From Cryptomeria japonica (taxonomy: Eukaryota; Streptophyta; Pinopsida; Cupressales; Cupressaceae), in assembly GCF_030272615.1 (NCBI RefSeq), contig NC_081410.1, positions 144,508,349-144,572,348 on the forward strand: a stretch of DNA of 64,000 nt, in the 5' to 3' direction. The position numbers and the translations under genes were made by a program. Shown here in pieces: positions 35,448-47,200 of the stretch. Below the pieces are notes generated by a model. The model was not told the origin of the DNA. It saw only the letters and a program-made list of their open reading frames with translations, and searched no databases. Numbering within the stretch: position 1 is the stretch's first letter; the number at the start of each line of letters is the position of its first letter.

Positions 35448-37210
35448 GGTAAAATTGAGGATACTGATGGTGACGGTGCCAATGGGGGCAAGCTTCCTGA
35501 AAATGGTGAAGAGAAAAAGCCTAAATAGAAGAAGTCTAAGTAGCCAAAGGTCCCTGTCTGAAGCAGCAACGAAAATTGATCATGGAAATCTTGTTGATTT
35601 TCTTACAAAAGTCAGGTAATGCATGCAATCTCTGCAGATTTGGATTGTTCTTTTGACACATTCATGTTTTATTGGTTGATCAGTAAAGCCATTTTCTCTG
35701 TTATTCACTTGAAATTCTTAATCTTAATGAAATTTTAATTCTCATTTTTCTTTATATTTCTATGACATGGGCTCTTTTAGCGTTCAATTTTATTTTCAGG
35801 CATTATACGTTTTCTTATTTCTTTTTCATTTGCATGGTTTAATGTCACTAGATCTCTGGCCATTTTACTTATTGCATCATAGATGAAGCGTTAGGCCTTA
35901 TTTTGTTATATAATTTTAGTAAATTTGTCTATATTATGGCCTAGGGTTTTGATTTTTTTGGCATGTTCTGTAAAAGGTTTCTAGTACAAAGGAACTTTTA
36001 CGGTTCTTGACTGCACATCTATGCATCATTTCTTGTTAGCGATAATTCTGATGTCGCCAAACAGGGGATCTTTGTCCAGGCAATTAAAGGGATTTGCGGA
36101 TTATTTTGCAAGTGCATTTGTTGCTGGTAACCCTACGCAGTTTCCTATCAATAAAATACTAGTTGATTTGATTTGTTCTGGAATATGAATTATTCTACCG
36201 TGGCCAAGCTTGCAGAAGTAAGTTTACTAGTTGATTTGTGTTGTTCTGGAATATGAATTATTCTCTGGTTGTGCGCTTATTATAGGCTCAAGATATGTTA
36301 CCGTTTTTAAAGCACTTATTTATCATTTTGGTTGTTTTTTGTACTTGATTATGTGATATTAAAGATTTTAGGTATAAAAACCTGAAGTAAGTTGAAAGTT
36401 TTTACACATTTGGTTTTGCTAAACTTATATTCGGTGAAATTTCTCTTCCATAGTTGACATATGTTTTTTATTGTAATTACATATGGGAATCTGGATGACA
36501 ATTTTAATTAAACCATCCTTTGATATTTCAATCTATTTCTCTGTTTGTGGTTGACGAAAGCTCTCAGCCATGCTCTTGTATCGTGGAATTATGTCTTCTT
36601 TTCAGTAGAGGATTCACATAAACTCTTGAAGGAAGCTAACTGTGTGGTTGTGCCATTTGTTTAGAGTTAGTCTAGAGTTTTCATGTATTAGTCGTTAGGG
36701 CTATACAGAAGTACAGTCTCAAGCTTCTTTGGTGACTAGGAGTGTCTATTTTCAGTTTAGCATTTAGCTTGATTTTTAAAATTGAATATGCATCTAATAT
36801 ATAGTTTCCTGGCTTTTCAGACACCTCTTTGTCACATTTCTGAAGCTGTTTATAAGACTAGATGAATCGACAACCATCAGAGGCTCTGAAGGAATTCATG
36901 TTGTGGGCTCTAGGTAGTGTCTTGCAAGATGTAGCCACTCAACAGGCAGGCCACAAAGGATCAAGAAAACACAACCAGTTGTAGTTAAAGGAGCGGTGAG
37001 ATTTTGGTTACAATACATGCCGAATTGAAACCATTTCTTTTATGTTTAGTAATTACAAAATTCTGCAGATAGCGATATTTGTGGTCTTAGCAATGCTATT
37101 GAGGAAGAGGCTTGACCTCTTGTTGCAACTCTCATCAACAATAAAGACTGAACCACAGTTTCAGGACCAGGACAAAGTGTACACGATTGATTGTTTGGGC
37201 CATCAAACAG
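35448..37210 (+). pseudogene. TMEM214-like (DUF2359) gene fragment, left arm
   Basis: Four exon-like blocks with splice sites: 35448-35615 (acidic and Lys-rich, ending near KIDHGNLVDFLTKVR), about 36056-36216 (KGFADYFASAFVA), 36821-36995 (TPLCHISEAVYKT, then ALKEFMLWALGSVLQDVATQ), and 37069-37210 (IAIFVVLAMLLRKRLDLL, FQDQDKVYTIDCL). These match, in order, the N-terminal half of plant TMEM214-type proteins, ER membrane proteins of poorly known role. Stops in block 1 (two TAG), an internal rearrangement in block 2 and a TGA in block 3 make it a pseudogene. Downstream blocks corresponding to the rest of the protein were not recognised. Confidence 0.72.
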
Positions 37211-37549
37211 GTTGGTTTTATTCAAATAGCCCACTTAACCAATGAACCTTGTCGGTGCCCCAATTTGTTGTTCGTTATTCTCATGATTGAAAGTTATTGC
37301 TTACACTTGATCACATTCCAAACCCAAGGCCACCGAGGTCTTGGCTCGAGCCTTGTCTACTGCTTGTTTTAAGCTCAAGTCCACGTGCACACACATTGGG
37401 AATTTTGTAAGCCCATATTTTGATGATTATTTTAAAAGCCCATATTCTGATGCTTATCTGGGTGGTCTCTCTTTTATGAGCGTGTGTTGTATTTTTAGAT
37501 CAGTCATGTAATATTCAAGCGTCAATCTCTGGAATTTTTGTAGGTAAAA

Positions 37550-38190
37550 AATGGAAGCTTGTGAAGCAAGTGGTGAAGGACGTTTTCCAGACATTAGATG
37601 TTGGATGTGGCCAAATCAAGGTATGCATTTCATTAATTTTTTCTTTGAATACAAATGAATTGGTAAAAAAAGTAAGATTGATAGGTGTCTGATTATATAT
37701 TCTCTCTTCTCCCTAAAAAGATCTTATCTGCACATTTATTTTTGGCTCTCCATCACTGTTTATGTATAGTTGTTGCCTGAAAGATTTTCATTCAGAAATT
37801 TAAGCAACAATTGTATTATTGTTTTGAAATGCGCATTGTAGGCGCACAGAGAGTTCAGAAATTTAAGCAACATTCCGTGCCTTCTGTCAAGAGAAAAAGA
37901 ATGGGTAGACCCTTTCTCCTTTGGATTTTCAAGTGCTCCCAATGGAAATGATTTCTGAAGCGGTTTATATCGAATATTTCATAGAATTTCTCTTGGGTAT
38001 AATCTGTTGATTATTTGTTTTTGTTTGTGTTTTCAAAGATAGATTACAAGTTCACAGCATGTTGCAAGCAAAAACATTACAGGTTGCTATTGGAAGAGGT
38101 GGGTTGAAGGACATTCTCCCAACAATGGGTGTCAGTTTGATGATGACAAGAAGAGTAGCAAGGGATGTGATTAGATCATTTCTTTAGTAA
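37550..38190 (+). pseudogene. Unrecognised coding-like blocks, left arm
   Basis: Two blocks conserved in both arms: 37553-37620 (MEACEASGEGRFPDIRCWMW in one frame) and 38040-38175, which in one frame reads CYWKRWVEGHSPNNGCQFDD and ends at a TAG. In the right arm the second block is WSWKRWVEGHSPNNGCQFDD with an in-frame 3-nt difference. The Trp/Cys-rich peptide looks protein-like, but I recognise no family. It may be further exons of the gene upstream or another gene piece. Confidence 0.3.
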
Positions 38191-38295
38191 CATTTTGGTC
38201 AAGGGTATTGACCTCGTAGCAGTGTAACATGGTCAATGGTATTGACCTAATAGCATTGTAACATGTACTAAAATAATGATTAATAAAAAAAATTA

Positions 38296-38421
38296 TTGGA
38301 AGGGGATAAAAATCCCTTCCAAAGACCAAAGGGAATAACCAATGGCCATGGTTATTCCTTAAGGTCGAGTGTTTGTCTCGTAGCTTAAAGAATGGTCGGT
38401 AACCCAAGGCCATTCTTTAAG
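38296..38421. repeat. Three consecutive hairpins, left arm
   Basis: Stem 1: TTGGAAGGG / CCCTTCCAA (38296-38322). Stem 2: GGAATAACCA / TGGTTATTCC (38332-38358). Stem 3: CTTAAAGAATGG / CCATTCTTTAAG (38384-38421). Stems are 9, 10 and 12 bp and perfect. Confidence 0.75.
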
Positions 38422-38469
38422 ATCTATTTCTCATTTTCTTTACATTTTTTACTAATCTTGATTAATTTT

Positions 38470-39340
38470 TAATTTTTATTTAAAAATTTATTAATTTTTA
38501 TTTCAACATTAAAGTTAGAAAACACAAATTTGAAAATTATGAATCACAACACAAATCCCCCTTCATAGTTCCTTTTGAAATTATAATTTACTCACTTTAT
38601 GAATGGAGTTCACACTACATAACCATCCATCCACATAAGCATTTCACCATAATCATCACATTTAAAGTTATGTAAATAACTATATTATAAATAAAATACA
38701 ATGGATGTGTTTTGTTGTTTTTTGTGGTGTTGTGTTGTGACATTGTGTTGTGTTGTTCCGTGTGATGTTGTGTTGTGTTGTGTTGTATGGTATTATTAAA
38801 AATTATTAATTTTGATCTCAACATTAAAGTTAGAAAACACAAATTTAAAAATTATGAATCACAATACAAATCCCCAATCACAACACAAATTTGATAATTA
38901 CAAATTGCCCTTTTAAAAATAAAATTTACTCACTTTATGAATGAAGTTCACACTACATAACCATCCACATAAGCATGTCACCATAATTATAAAATGCATA
39001 TTTTGACTTGACACTTATGTGTCTATGTGCTCATCACCAAAGGTATTGCCCTATTCAATCATCACATTTAAACATTATTTTCATAACTAATTGCTTTTAG
39101 AGATTTTAATAATTTGTAATTTTTATTAATGCATCACAACAAATCATAAAATATGATTGCTCGATAGTTATAATCATCACATTCAAAGTTATGTAAATAA
39201 TTTCCATTATAAATAAAATACAATGTATGTGTTTTGTTGTTTTTTGTGGTGTTGTGTTGTGACATTATGTTGTGTTGTTTTGTGTGGTGGTGTCTTGTCT
39301 TGTGGTTGTCTTGTCTTGTGGTTGTCTTAGGTCAATTAGG
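38470..39340 (+). repeat. Subtelomere-like tandem repeats, left arm
   Basis: Two copies of a unit of roughly 400 bp share blocks ACATTAAAGTTAGAAAACAC, TTCACACTACATAACCATCC and TTTTGTTGTTTTTTGTGGTG followed by (TGTTG)n. They lie between the hairpins and the telomeric core. The TGTTG run at 38708-38790 and 39231-39290 is a minisatellite. Confidence 0.7.
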
Positions 39341-39649
39341 GGAGGCCATACAAGCTTCCACCTTCACGTGGTTGGCCTTGTTAGTAGAGAATGTTTGAAT
39401 ACATATTCTTGAAGCTAAGAGAAGCTTATTTGTAAATATTTAAGGAAGTTCATTCTATGTTGAAATTCTCCAAGTAAAAAAAACTTGTGATTGCAAAGGT
39501 GAAATAAATAATGTTTTATAAACTTGAAACTTATTTTTTTAAATAATGTTTTCCATATGGTAAAATATTGTGTTTCTTTAAATTGTTTGGTATTCCTATG
39601 GAACTTGTTTTAAACCAAGTATATTAATCTTAACCCCAACCCTAAGCCT

Positions 39650-41820
39650 AACTATATCTCTAACCCAAACCTTAATTCTAAACATTATTAGGGTTTAGGG
39701 TTACCTAACCCTAAACCCAATCTTAACCCTAATTATAATTCTAATCCTAATTCATTTAGGGTTTAAGATTTAGGTTTATGATTATTATTAGGGTTTATGT
39801 TTAGGGTTAAGGTTTAGGGTGATGGTTAGGGTTGGGATTTAGGGTTTAGGGTTTAGAGTTTAGGGTAGGATTTTAGGGTTTAGGGTTAGGGTAGAAGTTT
39901 AGGGTAGGGTTAGGGTATAAAATTTTAGGGTTTAAGGTTTAGGATTAGGGTTTAGGGGTTAGGGTAGAAGTTTAGGGTAGGGTTGGGGTTTAGATTTTTA
40001 GGGTTTAGGGGTTTAGAGTTGAGGGTTAGGGTTTAGGGTTAGGGTTTATGGTTTAGGGTATAGAATTTTAGGGTTTAAGGTTTAGGATTAGGGTTTAGGG
40101 TTTTAGGGTTTAGGGTTTAGGGTTAGGGTTTACGTATGGGGTATGGTTTAGGGTTTAGAATTAGGGTTTAGGGTTTAGAGTTTAGGGTAGGGTTAGGGTT
40201 TACATATGGGGTATATGGTTTAGGGTTTCAGGTTAGGGTATAGAATTTTAGGGCGCAAGGTTTAGGATTAGGGTTTAGGGTTTAGAGTTGAGGGTTAGGG
40301 TTTACATATGGGGTATATGGTTTAGGGTTTCAGGTTAGGGTATAGAATTTTAGGGTTTAAGGTTTAGGATTAGGTTTTTGGGTTCAGAGTTGAGGGCTAG
40401 GGTTTACATATGGGGTATATGGTTTAGGGTTTTAGGTTAGGGTATAAAATTTTAGGGTTTAAGGTTTAGGATTAGGGTTACAGTTTATATTTTTAGGGTT
40501 TAGGGTTTAAAGTAGGGTTATGGTTTACAACATGGGTTTAGAGATTTAGGGTTATGGTTTAGAGTTTGGGGTAAACCATGATGTAAGGGTAGAATTTTAG
40601 GGTAGGGATAGGGTAAGGGTTTCGATTTTTAGGGCTTAGGTGTTTAGAGTTAAGGGTAAGGGTTTAGGGTTAGGGTTTACATATGGGGTATATGGTTTAG
40701 GGTTTTAGGTTATAGAGTTTTAGCGTTTAAGGTTTAGGATTAGGGTTAGGGTTTATATTTTTAGGGTTTAGAGTTTTAGGGTTGAGGGTGTTAGTTTAGG
40801 GTTAGGGTTAGGGTTTAGGATTTAGAGTAGGGCTAGGGTTTACAACATGGGTTTAGAGTTTTAGGGTTATGGTTTAGAGTTTGGGGTAAATCATGATGTA
40901 AACCCTAAACCTCCCCTAACCCCAACTGTAAACAGTAAATCCTGACCCTAAAACTATAAACCCTAAAACTCTAAATCATGTTGAGGGTTAGGGTTGGGTT
41001 TAGAGTTACAGTTATAGATTATAGTTTAGGGTTTAGAGTTTAGAGTTTAGAGTTTTAGGGTGCGGGTTTAGTGTTTAGAGTCATGATTAGGGAAGGTTTA
41101 GGGTTTGCATCATGGTTTACCCCAAACTCTAAACCCTAACCCTAAATTATAAATAACCTAAACCCTAAACCCTAACCCTAACCCTCAACATGGTTTAGAG
41201 TTTTAGGGTTAGGGTTTAGGGTTATAGTTTTAGGTTTAGGGTTTAGTGTTTATAGTTAGAGTTTACATCATGGTTTACCCCAAACTCAAAAACCTAACCA
41301 TAAAACTCTAAAACCATGTTGTAACCCTAACCCTAACCCTAAACTAACACCCTCAACCCTAAAACTCTTAACCCTAAAATAAACACCTTAAACCCTAAAA
41401 CTCTAAACCCTAGAATAAACGCTAACCCTAATCCTAAACCTTAAACCCTAAAACTCTAAACCCTAGAATAAACCCTAACCCTAATCCTAAACCTTAAACC
41501 CTAAAACTCTAAACCCTAGAATAAACCCTAACCCTAATCCTAAACCTTAAACCCTAAAACTCTATACCTTAACCCTAAACCCTAAACATAAAAGTAAACT
41601 GACCCTAAACCCTAAACCCTAACCCTACCCTAAACCCTAAAACTTTGAACCTTAAACCCTCAACCCTAAGCTTAAACCCTACCCTAAACTCTAAACCCTA
41701 AACCATAAAGCTCTAAACCCTAAATCCCAACACTAACCCTCACCCTAAAACCCTAACTCTAAAACCTAAACTTTAAGTCTAACCTTAAACCCTAAATCCT
41801 AACCCTAAACCCTAATAATA
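39650..41820. repeat. Degenerate telomere-repeat core with orientation switches
   Basis: Plus-strand order: CCCTAA-type (39640-39740), TTTAGGG-type (39750-40895), CCCTAA (40896-40975), TTAGGG (40981-41110), CCCTAA (41115-41185), TTAGGG (41190-41265), CCCTAAA (41270-41820). Repeats are imperfect; a higher-order unit with TATAGAATTTTAGGGTTTAA recurs about six times on the left, and a 57-bp CCTAGAATAAACCCTAA unit three times at 41405-41560. Plant telomere sequence is TTTAGGG. Position in the middle of a palindrome suggests former chromosome-end DNA. Confidence 0.92.
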
Positions 41821-41999
41821 ATCATTATTTAGAAATATATGTTTCAAGTTTATAAAATATTATTTATTTCACTTTTGCAATCACAATTTTTTTTACTTAG
41901 AGAATTTCAACATACAATGAACTACCTTAAATTTATAAAATATTTACAAATAATCTTCTCTTAGCTTCAAGAATATTTATTCAAACATTCTCTACTAAC

Positions 42000-42880
42000 A
42001 AGGCCAACCACGTGAAGGTGGAAGCTTGCATGGCCTCCCCTAATTGACCTAAGACAACCACAAGACAAGAGAACACCACACAACACCACAAAAAACAACA
42101 AAACACATACATTGTATTTTATTTATAATAGAAATTATTTACATAACTTTGAATGTGATAATTATAACTATCGAGTGGTCATATTTTATGATTTATTGTG
42201 ATGCATTAATAAAAATTACAAATTATTAAAAGCTCTAAAAGCAATTAGTTATGCAAATAATGTTTAAATGTGATGATTGAGTAGGGCAATGCTTTTAGTG
42301 ATGAGCACATAGACACATATGTGACAAGTCAAAATATATATTTTATAATTATGGTGACATGCTTATGTGGATGGTTATGTAGTGTGAACTTTATAAAGTG
42401 GCTAAATTTTATTTTTAAAAGGGCAATTTATAATTATCAAATTTATGTTGTGATTGGGGATTTGTGTTGTGATTCATAATTTTCAAATTTGTGTTTTCTA
42501 ACTTTAATGTTGAGATCAAAATTAATAATTTTTTAATAATACCATACAACGCAACACAACATCACATGGAACACAACACAAAACCACAAAAAACAACAAA
42601 TCACATACATTGCATTTTATTTATAATATAGTTATTTACATAACTTGAAATGTGATGATTATGGTGAAATGTTTATGTGGATGGATGGTTATGTAGTGTG
42701 AACTCCATTCATAAAGTGAGTAAATTATAATTTCAAAAGGGTAATTTATAATTATCCTTTTTGAACTATGAAGGGGGATTTGTATTGTGATTCATAATTT
42801 TCAAATTTGTGTTTTCTAACTTTAATGCTGAAATCAAAACTAATAAATTTTTAAATAAAAATTAAAACTTAATCAAGATA
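42000..42880 (-). repeat. Subtelomere-like tandem repeats, right arm
   Basis: Mirror of 38470-39340, with the AACACCACA/CAACA form at 42070-42110 and 42545-42600. Confidence 0.7.
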
Positions 42881-42912
42881 ACTAAAAAATGTAAATAAAA
42901 TGAGAAATAGAT

Positions 42913-43038
42913 CTTAAAGAATGGCCTTGGCCTACCGATCATTGTTTAAGCTACGAGACAAACACTCGACCTTAAGGAATAACCATGACCATTGATTATT
43001 CCCTTTGGTCTTTGGAAGGGATTTTTATCCCCTTCCAA
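42913..43038. repeat. Three consecutive hairpins, right arm
   Basis: Same three hairpins in reverse order. The TTGGAAGGG stem is still perfect, while the other two have acquired mismatches (for example GTTTAAG opposite CTTAAAGAA). Confidence 0.65.
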
Positions 43039-43189
43039 TAATTTTTTTTATTAATCATTATTTTAGTACATGTTACAATGCTATTAGGTCAATACCCTTG
43101 ACCATGTTACAATTCTATTAGGCCAATACCGTTGATCATGTTACAGTGCTATTAGGTCAATACCCTTGACCAAAATGGTACTAAAGAAA

Positions 43190-43830
43190 TGATCTAATCA
43201 CATCCCTTACCACTCTTCTTGTCATCAAACTGACACCCATTGTTGGGAGAGTGGCCTTCAACCCACCTCTTCCAAGACCAACCTGTAATATTTTTGCAAG
43301 CAACATAATGTGAACTTGTAATCTATCTTTGAAAACAAAAACAAAAATAAATAATCAACAGATTGTACCCAAGAAAAATTCTATGAAATATTCGATATAA
43401 AACACTTTAGAAATTATTTCTATTAGGAGCACTTGAAAATCCAAAGGAGAAAGGGTCTACCCATTCTTTTTCTCTCGACAGAAGGCACAAAATATGATGC
43501 GTAGGTTCTTAACTCTCTGTGCGCCTACACTGCTCATTTCAAAACAATATTACAATTGTTGCTTAAATTTCAGAATGAAAATATTTTAGGCAACAACTAT
43601 ACATAAACAGTGATGGGCAACCAAAAATAAATGAGCAGATAAGATCATTTTAGGGAGAAGAGAGAATATAAAATCAGACCTATCGATAGTTTTTTTAACA
43701 GTTCATTTGTATTCAAAGAAAAAATTAATGAAATGCATACCTTGATTTGGCCACATCCAACATCTAATGTCTGGAAAACGTCCTTCACCACTTGCTTCAC
43801 AAGCTTCCATTTCACACCTACAAAAATTCC
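43190..43830 (-). pseudogene. Unrecognised coding-like blocks, right arm
   Basis: Mirror of 37550-38190. The block at about 43195-43310 is open and ends GKGCD-stop; the block at 43739-43812 reads EMEACEASGEGRFPDIRCWM within a longer open frame (43703-44008). Function unknown. Confidence 0.3.
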
Positions 43831-44123
43831 AGAGATTGATGCTTGAATATTGCATGACTGATCTAAAAATACAACACACGCTCATAAAAGAGAGACCACC
43901 CAGATAAGGATCCGAATATGGGCTTACATAATTCTCAATGTGTGTGCGTGTCGACTTGAGCTTAAAACAAGTAGCAGACAAGGCTCGACCCCGAACCTCA
44001 GGGGCCATGGGTTTGGAATGTGATCAAGTGTAAGCAATAACTTTCAATCATGAACATAACGAACAAAGAATTGAGGCACCGACAAGGTTCATTGGTTAAG
44101 TGGCTTATTTGAATTAAACCAAC

Positions 44124-46215
44124 CTGTGTGATGGCCCAAACAATCAATCATGTACACTTTGTCCTGGCCCTGAAACTGTGGTTCAATTTTTATTGTTGAT
44201 GAGAGTTGCAACAAGAGGTCAGGCCTCTTCCTCAATAGCATTGCTAAGATCACAAATATCGCTATCTGCAGAATTTTGTAATGTTAATCAAATTTATCAA
44301 TTACTAAAAATAAAAGAAATGGTTTGAATTAGGCATGTATTGTAGCCAAAATCTCACCGCTCCTTTAACTGCAACTAGTTGTGTTTTCTTGATCCTTTGT
44401 GGCCTGGCTGATGAGTGGCTACATCTTGCAAGACACTAGACCACAAATATCGCTGTCTTTAGAATTTTGTAATGTTAATCAAACTTATCAATTACTAAAA
44501 ATAAAATAAATGGTTTGAATTGTATTGTAACCAAAATCTCACCGCTCCTTTAACTACAACTAGTTGTGTTTGCTTGATCCTCTGTGGCCTTCCTGATGAG
44601 TGGCTCCATCTTGCAAGACACTACCTAGAGCCCACAACATGAATTCCTTCAGAGCCTCTGATGGCTGTTGATTCATCCAGTCTTACAAACAGCTTCAGAA
44701 ACTACATATTAGATGCATATTTAATTTTAAAAACCAAGCTAAATGCTAAACTGAAAAATAGACACTCCTAGTCACCAAAGAAGCTTGAGAGTGTACTTTT
44801 GTATAACCCTAACGACTAATACATGAAAACTCTAGACTAACTCTAAACAAATGGTACAACCAAACAGTTGGCTTCCTTCAAAAGTTTATGTGAATCCTAT
44901 ACTGAAAATAAGACATAATTCCACGATACAAAAGCATGGCTGAGAGATTTAGTCAACCACAAACACAGAAATAGATTGAAATATCAAAGGATGGTTTAAT
45001 TAAAATTGTCATCCAGATTCCCATATCCATTTACAAGAAAAAACATATGTCAACTATGGAAGAGCAATTTCACCAAATATAAGTTTAGCAAAACCAAATG
45101 TGTAAAAACTTTCAACTTACTTCAGATTTCTGTACCTAAAATCTTAAATATCACATAATCAAGTACAAAAAACAACCAAAATGATAAATAAGCGCTTTAA
45201 AAGTGGTAATATATCTTGAGCCTATAATAAGCCCACAACCCGACAACAATCCATATTCCAGAACAACACCAATCAACGAGTAAACTTACTTCTGCAAGCT
45301 TGGCCACAGTAGACTCTTTCAGTATTTTATTGTTACGAAACTGGGCAAGGTTAACAGCAACAAATGCACTTGCAAAATAATCCGCAAATCGCTTTAATTG
45401 CACATTAGGTGCGTTTCCATATGATTCCTGTAAATTTAAAACGAAAATGAATATTAAAACCATTTTTTTTTATGTATTTTATAATTCTATTGTTGATTTT
45501 GTCCTGCAGAAACACTAACAAGTTCACATGGAAATTAAAAATTGCATAATACTTCACAATAGATGATAAAAACATTGCCTGGACAAAGATTCCCCGTTTG
45601 GCGACATCAGGATTATTGCTAACAAGCAATGATGCATAAATGTGCAATCAAGAACCGTAAAAGTTCCTTTGTACTAGAAACCCTTTTTACAGAACATGAC
45701 AAAAATATCAAAACCCTAGGCCATAATATTGACTACTTTACTAAAATTATATAACAAAACAAGGCTTAACGTTTCATCTATGATTGCAATAAGTAAAATG
45801 GCCAGAGATCTAGTGACATTAAACCATGCAAATGAAAAAGAAATACGAAAACGTATAATTCCTGAAAATAAAATTGAACGCTAAAAGAGCCCATGTCATA
45901 GAAATACAAAGAAAAATGAGGATAAAAATTTCATTTAGCTTTAGAATTTCAAGTGAATAAAAGAGAAAATGGATTTACTGATCAACCAATAAAACATGAA
46001 TGTGTGAAAATCACAATCCAAAGCTGCAGAGATTTCATGCATTATCTGACTTCTGTAAGAAAATCAACAAGATTTCCATGATCAATTTTCGCTGCTGCTT
46101 CAGACAAAGTGACCTTTGGCTTCTTAGGCTTCCTCTGTTTAGGCTTTTTCTCTTCATCATTTTCAGGAAGCTTACCCCCATTGGCACCGTCACCATCACT
46201 ATCTTCAATTTTACC
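44124..46215 (-). pseudogene. TMEM214-like (DUF2359) gene fragment, right arm
   Basis: Mirror copy. Block 1 (46046-46215) is fully open, GKIEDSDGDGANGG through KPKKPKVTLSEAAAKIDHG to LVDFLTEVR, but its donor is mutated (CAG-AT in place of CAG-GT). Block 2 (45290-45427, 46 codons) is intact with good splice sites: VQLKRFADYFASAFVAVNLA, ILKESTVAKLAEV. Block 3 is damaged and duplicated (44248-44629), and its start is deleted. Block 4 (44124-44265) reads IAIFVILAMLLRKRPDLL and FQGQDKVYMIDCLGHHT. This copy is better preserved than the left arm but still broken. Confidence 0.72.
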
Positions 46216-46249
46216 CTGATAAATAAAGGAACACTCAGAGAGGCCAACA

Positions 46250-47200
46250 CGAAGATGAAACCCTGAATTCTTATTGCTACCCTAGAAATAAGGTTGTATG
46301 TAAAAAAAAAAAGAAGTAATAATAATACATATCAGTTGGTAATAAGTTGTCAGGGCACGACCACGCCCTACTAGAAGACTCCTCTCGGCCTGTCCTGTGC
46401 AATTACTACCCTCTGGAGAAAAACAAAAGAAGAGGAATCAAAGTAAGCTGATTCCCTTAAAAGGGCAAAACCTAATTTAATAGCATCGTGAGGGAGAAAA
46501 TATGTAAACAACCTAATTTAATAGCATTGTGCAAGTCGTGACTGCAGATAATTTGATTTGAATTGATGAAATTGAATTGCAGTATTAAGTTCTACATACC
46601 TGGAAGAAGAAGAAATTGCCCTCGGTTGCTCTGCCTCTGCCTCTGCCTCTTCCTCTGTTATGTCTCTTCCTCTACTATGCCACAAAAATGTAACACTAAA
46701 TAAGCAAATTTTTTTTTGAAAAAACACTGAACGCCACCAAACAAAACAAACACTCTGAGAATAAGATGAACAGAAAAACCAGCGTGCACGCTGTACACCA
46801 CCAAACAAAAGAAACACCCGAAAAAAAAACTGAACAGAGAAAAAGATCAAAACATTTGACAATCACAACAACAGAGAGGACAAAACTCTGGCACATCAGG
46901 CATGCAATAGAGATAATAGAACAAAATGAAGGAATCTCTTAACCGAATTTGACATTTAAAAACGATGTCTCTAACGGAATTTCAAATTTAAAAACAATCT
47001 TAATTTGAAATGCTGCTCTCACTCTGCTCTCAACGGCTATTTTGAAATTTTCATTAATTTAAACAAATTTAAATAAATTAATTAATACAATTTAAAAACA
47101 ATGTCTGTAACAGAATTTCAAATTTAAAAACAATCTTAATTCGAAATGCCGCTCTCACTCTCCTCTCAACGACTATTTTGATTTTTTCATTAATTTAAAC
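46250..47200 (-). other. Right-arm region upstream of the TMEM214-like copy
   Basis: Mirror of about 34553-35447. It includes T-rich frames (46518-46896) with no domain and the 125-bp tandem duplication at 46965-47200. It could be a former promoter/5' region. Confidence 0.35.

Larger units (their letters stand above)
30725..39545 (+). repeat. Palindrome left arm
   Basis: Contains, from outside in: an AT tract, the TRIM element (31126-31500, left arm only), unrecognised AT-rich DNA, a duplicated 125-bp block (34553-34790), the TMEM214-like pseudogene, a hairpin trio, and TGTTG-rich tandem repeats. A 34-bp tandem duplication at 33666-33735 is also specific to this arm. Confidence 0.9.

Noticed and set aside
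38171-38413. 80-codon minus-strand frame
   Set aside because: It runs through the hairpin cluster and is broken in the mirrored right arm, so it is not under coding constraint.
39650-41820. Telomere-like array as a CRISPR array or an active telomere
   Set aside because: Repeats are short, degenerate and without unique spacers of constant size; the array is internal and its orientation switches.
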